In this document: positions 1 through 7,832 of the stretch, piece after piece
Numbering within the stretch: position 1 is the stretch's first letter
Layout of the letters: each line of letters begins with the position of its first letter
Position numbers and translations under genes: made by a program
NCBI RefSeq assembly: GCF_900102785.1
Contig: NZ_FNGC01000019.1
Span: 1 to 64,000, forward strand
Direction of reading: 5' to 3'
From: Arthrobacter sp. ok362
Lineage (GTDB): Bacteria; Actinomycetota; Actinomycetes; Actinomycetales; Micrococcaceae
Length of the DNA stretch: 64,000 nucleotides
The notes under the pieces: model-generated
What the model saw: the letters and a program-made list of their open reading frames with translations, nothing else
Database searches by the model: none
Told to the model about the DNA's origin: nothing

Positions 1-798
1 ACCGGCATCGAACTCCAGGTCATCATGACCGACCGCACCCTGTTCCAGGGCGACAGCGAACCCGCCCGGATCCCCGGCTACGGCATCGTCCCCGCAGCCT
101 GGGCGAGAACCCTCCTCACCACCGGCACGGCACCCGGAACCACAAACACCACCGGACGCGGTACCGGCCCGGACGGACCCGAGGTCAACGGTGCCAGCAA
201 GGGAAGCCCCGCTGCCCGCCACGGAACAGCCCCGCCGGGCATGGCCCCGGACGATGCCGCGTTCGGCGTCTGGCTCCGCCGGCTCTACACCCACCCCGCC
301 GCCGGCGACCTCGTCGCCATGGACTCCCGCGCCCGGATCTTCCCCGCCGGCCTGCGCCGTTTCATCCAGGCCCGCGACGACACCTGCCGCACCCCCTACT
401 GCGACGCCCCCATCCGCCACCTGGACCACATCGTGCCGCGACACGGCGGCGGGAGCACCAGCCAGAGCAACGGCGCAGGACTCTGCGAAGCCTGCAACTA
501 CACCAAGGAAACCCCCGGCTGGACCGCCATCCCACGCCCAGGACCACGGCACACCATCGAACTCACCACCCCCACCGGCCACACCTACCACTCCACCGCG
601 CCACCCCTCCCGGGAACGCTGTTGTCAGGAGCAGCTTCCAAGGGCCATCTGCCCACGGGGGATCCGGTTTCCGGACCAACCCCTCTTGACCCACATGCGT
701 TTGGAACGGATTGGCCGGGATCCCGGCACCGACGCCAGCTCCGCCACCGTGCGAAGACCCTCAAGAGCGGCAAGCGCCTTCCAGTGGAGGTGGCATAG
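1..798 (+). CDS. HNH endonuclease domain protein (DUF222-type), 3' part only
   Basis: The frame is open from the first base of the window, so the true start lies upstream and only the C-terminal part is present. The visible part contains an HNH nuclease module: a CxxxxC pair (CRTPYC), the LDHIVPRHGGG core and a second CxxC (CEAC), as in the zinc-binding HNH domain at the C-terminus of DUF222 proteins. These are very numerous in Micrococcaceae and other actinobacteria; their role is not settled. The last 60 residues are Gly/Pro/Arg-rich and match no domain I recognise. The gene stands alone and converges on the leuCD operon, with a shared hairpin at 872-905 between them. The HNH module is clear; the DUF222 part is inferred, because the N-terminus lies outside the window. 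Confidence 0.8.
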   Translation, partial: TGIELQVIMTDRTLFQGDSEPARIPGYGIVPAAWARTLLTTGTAPGTTNTTGRGTGPDGPEVNGASKGSPAARHGTAPPGMAPDDAAFGVWLRRLYTHPAAGDLVAMDSRARIFPAGLRRFIQARDDTCRTPYCDAPIRHLDHIVPRHGGGSTSQSNGAGLCEACNYTKETPGWTAIPRPGPRHTIELTTPTGHTYHSTAPPLPGTLLSGAASKGHLPTGDPVSGPTPLDPHAFGTDWPGSRHRRQLRHRAKTLKSGKRLPVEVA

Positions 799-871
799 GC
801 CCTGACAGGTGCGGTTGGAGAGTGCCGGACCAGCCGAGCCTACAAACACAGGCCCGAGACGAAAACACGAA

Positions 872-905
872 TGCCGCCGTCGAGTCTTACAACTCGACGG
901 CGGCA
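872..905 (-). terminator. Intrinsic terminator at the end of leuCD
   Basis: A 13-bp perfect inverted repeat (TGCCGCCGTCGAG / CTCGACGGCGGCA) with an 8-nt loop lies between the convergent ends of the HNH gene and leuD. On the minus strand it is followed by a T-rich run (TTCGTGTTTTCG), so it mainly fits termination of leuCD. It may also serve the HNH gene. Confidence 0.75.
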
Positions 906-969
906 CGTTATCGCCAGGCGGTTTCCCGAAGTCCAGAACCCCGTGGCTAGACCCTCAGGGCCACAATCT

Positions 970-1572
970 TCAGGACAACCGGGCGGGCAGCGTCTTGGGC
1001 TTGAAGGAGGGCCGGGTGGCCTCGTACGCCGTGATGTCTTCTTCGTGCTGAAGGGTCAGCCCGATGTCGTCCAGGCCTTCCAGGAGGCGCCAGCGCGTGT
1101 AGTCGTCAATCTCGAACGGCGCCACGATGTTGCCGCATTGCACGGTCTTGGAGACCAGATCCACCGTAACCTCGGTGCCGGGTGCGTTCTCGAGCTCTTT
1201 CCAGATGAGCTCGATGTCGTCCTGGGCGACCTCGGCGGCGAGCAGGCCCTGCTTGCCGGAGTTGCCGCGGAAGATGTCCGCGAAGCGCGAGGACAGCACG
1301 GTCTTGAAGCCGTAGTCCTTCAACGCCCAGACGGCGTGCTCGCGGGACGAGCCGGTGCCGAAGTCGGGCCCGGCCACCAGAACGGATCCGGCATTGAATG
1401 GCGCCTGGTTCAGGATGAAGGCCGGGTCTTTGCGCCACGCGGCGAAGAGCGCGTCCTCAAAGCCTGTGCGGGTGATGCGCTTGAGGTACACGGCGGGGAT
1501 GATCTGGTCCGTGTCGACGTTGCTCTGGCGCAGCGGGACACCGATGCCGGTGTGGGTGGTGAACTTTTCCAT
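970..1572 (-). CDS. leuD: 3-isopropylmalate dehydratase small subunit
   Basis: Small subunit of isopropylmalate isomerase. With LeuC it converts 2-isopropylmalate to 3-isopropylmalate in leucine synthesis in the cytoplasm. The product is 200 aa, the normal length. The swivelling domain is recognisable by NVDTDQIIPAVYLK near residues 18-31 and the substrate-recognition loop GTGSSREHA at residues 72-80. The ATG start is preceded by AAGGATC at Shine-Dalgarno distance. It lies 115 bp downstream of leuC on the same strand, so the two are probably co-transcribed from the leuC promoter. The intergenic gap contains a short tandem repeat (1595-1639). Confidence 0.97.
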   Translation of the reverse strand: MEKFTTHTGIGVPLRQSNVDTDQIIPAVYLKRITRTGFEDALFAAWRKDPAFILNQAPFNAGSVLVAGPDFGTGSSREHAVWALKDYGFKTVLSSRFADIFRGNSGKQGLLAAEVAQDDIELIWKELENAPGTEVTVDLVSKTVQCGNIVAPFEIDDYTRWRLLEGLDDIGLTLQHEEDITAYEATRPSFKPKTLPARLS

Positions 1573-1594
1573 TGCGGATCCTTCGGGACTGTAT

Positions 1595-1639
1595 GGATCG
1601 GGGCTGTGCGGATCGGGGCTATGTGGATCGGGCCTGAGC
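1595..1639. repeat. Three tandem 15-bp units in the leuC-leuD gap
   Basis: Three consecutive 15-bp units begin with GGATCGGG (1595-1609, 1610-1624, 1625-1639), and the third is diverged. They occupy the space between the leuC stop and the leuD ribosome-binding site. No function is visible; slippage duplication is the simplest explanation. Confidence 0.8.
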
Positions 1640-1687
1640 CAGGCTTGAGATCCGGGCGGAGTGCGGCCGGAGGCTACGTGGCAGAAA

Positions 1688-3142
1688 CTACGCGGCGTCG
1701 ACTCGGACCGCCGCCGACTCCGGAACGGGGTCCAGATCCGACGGCGAGCTCAGGGTGCCGCGGACCGCCGTCGCCGCCGCGACTACCGGCGAGACGAGGT
1801 GGGTGCGGCCACCCTTGCCTTGACGCCCCTCGAAGTTGCGGTTGGACGTCGAGGCGCAGCGCTCCCCCTCTTCCAGCTGGTCCGGGTTCATGCCCAGGCA
1901 CATGGAGCAGCCGGCAAAGCGCCACTCGGCCCCGAAGTCCTTGAAGACCTTGTCCAGGCCTTCGGCTTCAGCCTCGAGCCGAACGCGGGCGGAGCCGGGC
2001 ACCACCAGCATGCGTACAGCCGGGTCCTTGGTCCGGCCACGGACGATGTCAGCGGCGGCCCGGAGGTCCTCCATCCGGGAGTTCGTGCAGGAGCCCAGGA
2101 ACACCGTGTCCACCCGGATGTCTTTCATCGGGGTGCCGGCTTCGAGCCCCATGTACTGCAGGGCGCGTTCGGCGGCGGCCTTGGCGTTTTCATCGCCGAA
2201 GTCATCCGGCGATGGCACCTTGGCGGACAGCGACACCCCCTGGCCCGGGTTGGTTCCCCACGTCACGAACGGCTCCAGGGTGTCGGTGTCGAGGTCCACC
2301 TCGACGTCGAACGCCGCGCCGTCGTCGGTGCTCAGCGTGTTCCAGTATTCGACGGCGGCATCCCATTCGTCGCCCTCGGGCGCATGCGGGCGGCCGTACA
2401 TGTAGTCGTAGGTGGTCTGGTCCGGAGCCACCAGCCCGGCGCGGGCGCCGGCCTCGATGGACATGTTGCAGATGGTCATCCGGGCTTCCATCGACAGCGC
2501 ACGGATGGCGGAGCCGCGGTACTCGAGCACGTAGCCCTGCCCGCCGCCGGTGCCGATCTTGGCGATAACGGCCAAGATGATGTCCTTGGCGCTCACGCCC
2601 GGGCGCAGAGTGCCTTCGACATTGATGGCCATGGTCTTGAACGGCTTCAGGGACAGCGTCTGGGTGGCCATGACGTGCTCCACCTCGGAGGTGCCGATGC
2701 CCATGGCGAGCGCCCCGAAGGCGCCGTGCGTTGACGTGTGCGAGTCGCCGCAGACCACGGTCATGCCGGGCTGGGTGAGGCCCAGCTGGGGGCCCACCAC
2801 GTGGACGATTCCCTGCTCGGCGTCGCCGAGTGAGTGCAGCCGGACGCCGAACTCCTGGCAGTTGTTGCGCAGGGTCTGGATCTGGGTGCGGCTGGTGAGA
2901 TCGGCAATTGGCTTGTCGATGTCCAGCGTGGGAGTGTTGTGGTCCTCGGTGGCGATCGTGAGGTCCGGCCGGCGCAGCTTGCGGCCGGCGAGGCGGAGGC
3001 CTTCAAATGCCTGCGGCGACGTCACCTCGTGCACCAGATGGAGGTCGATGAAAAGGAGATCCGGCTGGGCGTTGGCTCCTTCGCCGTCCCCCTTGCGCAC
3101 TACGTGCGCGTCCCAGACTTTCTCGGCCAGTGTCTTTGCCAC
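1688..3142 (-). CDS. leuC: 3-isopropylmalate dehydratase large subunit
   Basis: Large, [4Fe-4S]-bearing subunit of isopropylmalate isomerase (aconitase superfamily). The product is 484 aa. The three iron-sulphur cysteines are visible as Cys352 (GSCTNSR) and Cys412/Cys415 (AGCSMCLGMN). VCGDSHTSTHGAFG at 130-143 is the aconitase signature. Translation starts at a GTG preceded by AAGGGAG. It is the first gene of leuCD and is transcribed divergently from the IclR regulator at 3273, with a palindromic site in between (3243-3257), so repression by that regulator is the likely control. The last 25 residues (SPSDLDPVPES...) are a low-complexity extension. Confidence 0.98.
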   Translation of the reverse strand: MAKTLAEKVWDAHVVRKGDGEGANAQPDLLFIDLHLVHEVTSPQAFEGLRLAGRKLRRPDLTIATEDHNTPTLDIDKPIADLTSRTQIQTLRNNCQEFGVRLHSLGDAEQGIVHVVGPQLGLTQPGMTVVCGDSHTSTHGAFGALAMGIGTSEVEHVMATQTLSLKPFKTMAINVEGTLRPGVSAKDIILAVIAKIGTGGGQGYVLEYRGSAIRALSMEARMTICNMSIEAGARAGLVAPDQTTYDYMYGRPHAPEGDEWDAAVEYWNTLSTDDGAAFDVEVDLDTDTLEPFVTWGTNPGQGVSLSAKVPSPDDFGDENAKAAAERALQYMGLEAGTPMKDIRVDTVFLGSCTNSRMEDLRAAADIVRGRTKDPAVRMLVVPGSARVRLEAEAEGLDKVFKDFGAEWRFAGCSMCLGMNPDQLEEGERCASTSNRNFEGRQGKGGRTHLVSPVVAAATAVRGTLSSPSDLDPVPESAAVRVDAA

Positions 3143-3186
3143 GGCCTGCTCCCTTCACTGCGGTAAGTAATGTGCGTTCCTGCGGA

Positions 3187-3243
3187 CTATTGCTTCCACT
3201 GAACCAGCACAGCCAAGTAATACGCCAGCGCGTTGACTTGCAT
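3187..3243 (-). CDS. Possible 18-codon upstream ORF before leuC
   Basis: An 18-aa open frame with ATG at 3241-3243 and a TAG ending at 3187 lies 44 nt before the leuC start. It contains Leu/Val at positions 3, 6, 10, 12, 13 and 14 (AYYLAVLVQWKQ). There is no Shine-Dalgarno sequence, and I see no terminator between it and leuC, so classical attenuation is not supported. It overlaps the proposed operator palindrome. It may be chance. Confidence 0.2.
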   Translation of the reverse strand: MQVNALAYYLAVLVQWKQ

Positions 3244-3257
3244 CTCAGATAATGAGA
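3243..3257. promoter_or_regulatory. Candidate IclR-family operator, leuC/ltbR intergenic
   Basis: TCTCAGATAATGAGA is a palindrome with 5-bp arms (TCTCA/TGAGA) in the divergent promoter region. The plus-strand half with flank, AGATAATGAGACGG, closely matches AGATAGTGAGACGG upstream of ilvB, AATAGTGAGACGA upstream of leuB and AGATGTGAGACGA upstream of ilvD. Binding by the adjacent regulator is inferred. Confidence 0.6.
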
Positions 3258-3272
3258 CGGCAATATCATTAC

Positions 3273-3992
3273 ATGGACAATTCTAGTGGAGTCGGTGTCA
3301 TCGATAAAGCGGCCCATGTGCTTGACGCACTTGAGGCCGGCCCCACCACCCTGGCGCAGCTGGTGGCGGCCACAGGGCTGGCCCGGCCCACCGTTCACCG
3401 GCTGGCTCTCGCCCTGGTGCACCACAGGCTCGTGAGCCGCGACATCCAGGGCCGCTTCGTGCTCGGGAGCCGCCTGGTGGAACTGGCCTCGGCTGCCGGC
3501 GAGGACCGCCTCATCGCCTCCGCCGGCCCCGTGCTCATGCAGCTGCGCGACGCCACCGGCGAGAGCGCCCAGATCTTCCGCCGCCAGGGCGACTGGCGCG
3601 TCTGCGTGGCCTCCGCCGAACGTCCCATCGGCCTGCGCGACACGATCCCCGTGGGCACCCAACTGTCGATGAAGGCCGGCTCCGCCGCCCAGGTGCTGCT
3701 GGCGTGGGAGGACCACGACCGTCTCCTGGAGGGCCTCCAGTCCGCCCGCTTCACCCCGACTGTCCTGGCGGGAGTTCGACGCCGGGGCTGGGGACAGAGC
3801 CTGGGTGAACGCGAGCCGGGGGTCGCCTCCGTTTCGGCCCCGGTCCGTGGGCCGTCCGGCCGCGTGATTGCCGCCGTGTCCATCTCCGGCCCGATTGAGC
3901 GCCTGACCCGCCAGCCGGGGCGGTTGCACGCTGAGGTGGTCTGCAACGCCGGGCGTGTCCTGACGGAGGCGCTGCGCAAGACCAACGACTGA
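3273..3992 (+). CDS. ltbR: IclR-family transcriptional regulator, LtbR/NdgR-like
   Basis: The product is 239 aa from the ATG at 3273; an in-frame ATG at 3252 would add seven residues but overlaps the operator. The N-terminal winged helix (VIDKAAHVLDALEAGPTTLA..., helix-turn-helix around residues 22-45, GLARPTVHRLALAL) is followed by an IclR effector domain (SAGPVLMQLRDATGESAQIF... through SVSAPVRGPSGRVIAAVSISGP). It is divergent from leuCD. In other actinobacteria the IclR gene at this position (LtbR in Corynebacterium, NdgR in Streptomyces) represses or controls leucine genes; assignment here rests on position and family. It lies 13 bp before the DUF1697 gene. Confidence 0.85.
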   Translation: MDNSSGVGVIDKAAHVLDALEAGPTTLAQLVAATGLARPTVHRLALALVHHRLVSRDIQGRFVLGSRLVELASAAGEDRLIASAGPVLMQLRDATGESAQIFRRQGDWRVCVASAERPIGLRDTIPVGTQLSMKAGSAAQVLLAWEDHDRLLEGLQSARFTPTVLAGVRRRGWGQSLGEREPGVASVSAPVRGPSGRVIAAVSISGPIERLTRQPGRLHAEVVCNAGRVLTEALRKTND

Positions 3993-4005
3993 GTATGCTG
4001 TGCCC

Positions 4006-4572
4006 ATGAATAGCTATGCGGTGTTCCTGCGGGGCATCAACGTGGGCGGCATCAATATCAAGATGGCCGATCTCAAGAGCGCACTGAAGTCGCGGCCGTT
4101 TTCGGGTGTCAAGACCCTGCTGGCCAGCGGCAACGTCGTGCTGGCCAGCGAGCTGGATCCTATTGGCATCAAAAACGATTTCGAGGCGTGCCTGAGGGAA
4201 ACCTTCGGCTACGACGCCTGGGTCGTGGTGCTGACCGCGGGCCGCGTGGCAGCACTGGTCGACGCCTGCCCCTACCCGGCCGACGACGCGTCCACCCATA
4301 CGTACCTGACGCTCGCTTCCGACGAGGCGGTGCTCTCGGAACTCTTCGAGGCAGGCAGCGCCCTGGACGGGTCCGAGCTCACCCGGCTGGGCCCGGAAGC
4401 CCTGGCCTGGCTCGCGCCCGCCGGCGGAACCCTGGACAGCCCGTTCAGCAAGCTCTCCTCGAAGGCGAAGTACAAGGCCGCCACCACCACCCGCAACCTG
4501 CGCACCATGATCAAGGTCCGCGACACGGCGCTCCGGAGCTCAGGCTTTAGCGATGACGGAAGCAATGGCTGA
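4006..4572 (+). CDS. DUF1697 family protein
   Basis: The product is 188 aa from ATG at 4006; a GTG two codons earlier is also possible. The N-terminal YAVFLRGINVGG and KTLLASGNVVLAS motifs identify the DUF1697 family, small soluble actinobacterial and firmicute proteins of unknown biochemical role. The C-terminal SKLSSKAKYKAATTTRNLRTM is also typical. It follows ltbR closely on the same strand and could be read through from it. No signal peptide or membrane segment is present. Confidence 0.85.
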   Translation: MNSYAVFLRGINVGGINIKMADLKSALKSRPFSGVKTLLASGNVVLASELDPIGIKNDFEACLRETFGYDAWVVVLTAGRVAALVDACPYPADDASTHTYLTLASDEAVLSELFEAGSALDGSELTRLGPEALAWLAPAGGTLDSPFSKLSSKAKYKAATTTRNLRTMIKVRDTALRSSGFSDDGSNG

Positions 4573-4611
4573 GGTACCCTCTTGCAGCCAGTCAAACCGC
4601 TCACCCAGATA

Positions 4612-7452
4612 CTAGCTACTGGCGAACTTGTAGCCCTTCATGAGGAACGGATAACTGACGGGCGTACCCACCGAAGATGACGCTACGTCCCCATATTTGA
4701 CCCCACCCGCCAAATCAATGCCCACTACTCCGTTGAATCCGGTCCTGTGACCAATGACCGGCGAGAACGCAGTCATACCGGTGTATCCTCCCGTGCTCAG
4801 TCGTACGGGCGTCGTTGAGACCTTTCCGGTCGATGTCCGGGCGTAGCGGTAGAGGGATCCGTTGTCGTTCACAATCAAGGCGGCAGCTGTCGAACGCGAA
4901 GGTACCAGCATGACCATCTGCTTGCGTTTCCACCCTGAGCCGATCGCGACCGGCGTCCCCAGCTTCCCCGTCGACAGAACAGGCCAAGCCTGAAGCGCTC
5001 CACTGATGTTCTCTGACGCCACCACAGACAGGGTCGAACCCCACTTGCCGATCGCCATCTTCCGGTCCAGCCAGCCGCTGACTCCCACGACGATGCCGGG
5101 AGCGAACCCGCCCTCCGGCAGGCCCTTGTGCACCTGCAGCGTCCCGTCACCGTGGCTGGTAATCACATCAAGAATGCCGTCACCGTTCCAGTCCGCGACA
5201 TGGCAGGATCGGACATACGTACCAAAGCCTGAGTCGGCCCGCATCGGCGGCGCAAACTTCCCGCCTCCGAGGGACCGCGCCACATAAAGCCAACCGTCGG
5301 TTCCGACGGTGACGAGATCTGCCGCTGAGCGGATTGACGGCTTTTGCACAGTACTGACCTCAACGACATCCGTGCCATTCTCAGCCAGATACAGCTTTCC
5401 CTTGCTCGAAACCACCATGTTTGAATAGCTTCCGCGCAGGATTTCTTTCTTGGTCCGCGACTCCATGTCCAAAACCGTCACGGTCCCGCCGGCCTCATGC
5501 AAAATCGATCTCACGCTGGGGAGGTAACTGATGCTGCTCGTCTTATAGCCGGCAGGAGCGGCGCGGTTAAGGAGCTTGTATGCAGACACCACGCTGCCAC
5601 TGGACTTATTCAGCCGGATCACACCGTTATTGGTGCTGACGTAAAGGACGCCGGAAACCAAAATCGGGCTGTTGACCTCGACTTCGCCGGTCAGCGCCCG
5701 CTTCCAAACGAGCTGCTTCAGCCGGGCATTCCAGGCAAACACATGCGCCGGCTTAGTGTCGTTAGCAGATCCGTAACCGCCCTTAATTCCGGTAGTGCCG
5801 TAGACGATGTCGCCCTCGCCAACAAGGCCGAGGACGGATTGTCCCAGTACTGGTCCACTGACCACGCTGATATCAGAATTGTTCAGGGGGTTGATGCTCA
5901 CAAGGGCACCCGTGTTGTGACCGTACTCCGCAACGGTTCCAGCGACCACCCGGCCACCCGCGCGTGCCCAGGCGAACGGCCGGGACTGCAGGTACTTCTC
6001 ACAGAGCTCGATGAGGCTGGTTACGCTCTTGGTCTGGGGATTGAATCTGAACAGTCGGCCGCCACCGTATGAACCCACGTAGATACTTGTCGCGTCGTAC
6101 TGGAACATTCCCTCGATTTGGGCGATGCCTGTTTCAGTGGGCGAGCGCCATGTTGCCCGCGTGCCAAGGTCCACGGATCCAATACCGTCTCCCATAAATG
6201 CGCCCAAATACATGACGGTCCCGGACGCGGCCGGCAGCAGCGTCTGAATCTGGAAAGGACTTGTGGCAAACGCAATGGGTACCGTCTGGGTGATCACTTT
6301 TCCGGCAACTGAGACCTTGACGTACTTGTTGTTTTTTCCGTCCCCACAGAGGAGATTCACCGACGTGGCTCCATTGATGGTTTCCACGTTCAGTGCACGG
6401 GGAGTGTCAGGGACCAGGCAGACGGTTTCCGCGGCCATGGTCTTGGGATTGATCTTCATCAGTTTGTGCGTTCCCACCGTGTTCCAAACGGCATAGATGT
6501 CGCCACTGGCGCCCAACCCTGCAGAGACACGGCCAGCCGGTGCCCAAGCCCAAGGAAGCGTCTTCCACGCCCCGGCCGCTATGTCGTAGGCCTTGAACGT
6601 CAGGGTGCCGTCGGCGCCGTCGAAGTAGACGAAGAGCCAACCGGAGTGCGCTGAGATGCTACGGACAAAGCCCTTCGCCACTGCACTCGGAAGCGCGATT
6701 TCCCGCAATATCGTTGGACTGTCGGTGTGCCAGGTGACGATGCGCGGATTCTGAGCGCCGGTTCCGGCATAGACGTTGTCGCGGGCGTCGACAGCCAGGC
6801 TGCGGACATACTGCGCGTCGGCGTGCACCCGCGGTGTGTGGATGGTTGCGCCCGTTGCAGGATCGAAACGGGTGGCGCTACCCGCGGGATAGTTGCCGCA
6901 CCAAACCCTGTTCTTCGAATCGGTTGCCCGGGCAAAAGAAACGTTTGTCGTGCCGGCCGCCGCAGCGAAGCCATTCGTCACCGTCCCCGTCAGGCTAACC
7001 TTTTTGACCGTGGCGCCGAAAGCAAGAATGGAGTTCGAGACGGGCTCGTAACTGACGTTGCCCGCGCCTCCTCCGCCCTCGGGGAAGGGAGTGGCTGACA
7101 TCTCCCGTTTCCCGGTGGCAACATCGAAGACCTGCACCTGCTCGACAAGCCCGTGGCAGCCGGCAGCCAGCTTGAGGACGCCCACCTTGTTGCGGAAGAA
7201 GACGGCGCTTGGATCCGGGACGCTGCTGAAGACATTCTTATACCGGTTCACCACGGCCGACGGCTCGGTGCCTACGGTGGTCAACACAACGTCAGTGCCG
7301 TTCAATGACTCCAAGGAATTGGCAGGCGCAGTCGCCGGAGTGGCGGCCATGGCAGCTGTGGTGGTGGCGGAGGACAGCACCACCCCGGCCCCCAAACTAA
7401 CGGCCATGGACAATACGCTTCTTCGCCCGATGATTTTAGGGAGCTGTGTCAC
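4612..7452 (-). CDS. Tat-exported beta-propeller / FG-GAP protein, paralogue 1
   Basis: The product is a 946-aa secreted protein. The N-terminus has a twin-arginine signal (GRRSVLSMA, residues 9-17) with a hydrophobic stretch and an Ala-rich cleavage region near residue 40. Most of the chain (about 50-720) is a string of blade-like repeats of the YncE/WD40/PQQ-propeller type (e.g. VLGLVGEGDIVYGTTG, SPILVSGVLYVSTNNGVIRL). The C-terminal 200 residues hold an FG-GAP/VCBS-like unit with a calcium-binding type DWNGDGILDV motif. It starts with GTG. The neighbouring gene at 7833-10661 is a full-length paralogue sharing long near-identical blocks. Substrate and function are unknown. Context (lyase, glycosyltransferases) suggests surface polysaccharide binding or processing; that is inference. 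Confidence 0.85.
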   Translation of the reverse strand: MTQLPKIIGRRSVLSMAVSLGAGVVLSSATTTAAMAATPATAPANSLESLNGTDVVLTTVGTEPSAVVNRYKNVFSSVPDPSAVFFRNKVGVLKLAAGCHGLVEQVQVFDVATGKREMSATPFPEGGGGAGNVSYEPVSNSILAFGATVKKVSLTGTVTNGFAAAAGTTNVSFARATDSKNRVWCGNYPAGSATRFDPATGATIHTPRVHADAQYVRSLAVDARDNVYAGTGAQNPRIVTWHTDSPTILREIALPSAVAKGFVRSISAHSGWLFVYFDGADGTLTFKAYDIAAGAWKTLPWAWAPAGRVSAGLGASGDIYAVWNTVGTHKLMKINPKTMAAETVCLVPDTPRALNVETINGATSVNLLCGDGKNNKYVKVSVAGKVITQTVPIAFATSPFQIQTLLPAASGTVMYLGAFMGDGIGSVDLGTRATWRSPTETGIAQIEGMFQYDATSIYVGSYGGGRLFRFNPQTKSVTSLIELCEKYLQSRPFAWARAGGRVVAGTVAEYGHNTGALVSINPLNNSDISVVSGPVLGQSVLGLVGEGDIVYGTTGIKGGYGSANDTKPAHVFAWNARLKQLVWKRALTGEVEVNSPILVSGVLYVSTNNGVIRLNKSSGSVVSAYKLLNRAAPAGYKTSSISYLPSVRSILHEAGGTVTVLDMESRTKKEILRGSYSNMVVSSKGKLYLAENGTDVVEVSTVQKPSIRSAADLVTVGTDGWLYVARSLGGGKFAPPMRADSGFGTYVRSCHVADWNGDGILDVITSHGDGTLQVHKGLPEGGFAPGIVVGVSGWLDRKMAIGKWGSTLSVVASENISGALQAWPVLSTGKLGTPVAIGSGWKRKQMVMLVPSRSTAAALIVNDNGSLYRYARTSTGKVSTTPVRLSTGGYTGMTAFSPVIGHRTGFNGVVGIDLAGGVKYGDVASSSVGTPVSYPFLMKGYKFASS

Positions 7453-7832
7453 TAATATTGCCTGTCTTCGTTGGGGCCCGGTTCACCAATAGCTTCACCC
7501 AATGGATTCCCATTTAGAGGCCATGAAATCTGTTTTGAGAGTAAATTTCTGGTTGACCTATCGGTCCCTGATTTGGACGCACTTCATTCAGCAAAACGTA
7601 TCACCGCTCCCGCGCTGAAATTCGGCAGATGACAGCTACTTTGTCCAAGGTTTTCCGCAGAAGTTTCCGCAGTCAGCTAGTGGGCAGCTGCTCCAGCAGC
7701 ACATGGGGAAGGAGGGCTCTCCGTGGTTGCCCAGACACAAGGCCTACACCACGACTCGAAACTTGTGCCCCACTACCAAAGTCCACGACGACGAGGCGAG
7801 ACAGTAGGGCGACCCAACTCGTGTATGGCTCC
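7453..7832. other. 380-bp gap between the two propeller genes
   Basis: No gene, tRNA or strong hairpin is seen. Part of it (about 7520-7580) is noticeably more AT-rich than its surroundings. It probably contains the promoter of the 4612-7452 gene, but I could not define -35/-10 boxes with confidence. Confidence 0.5.
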
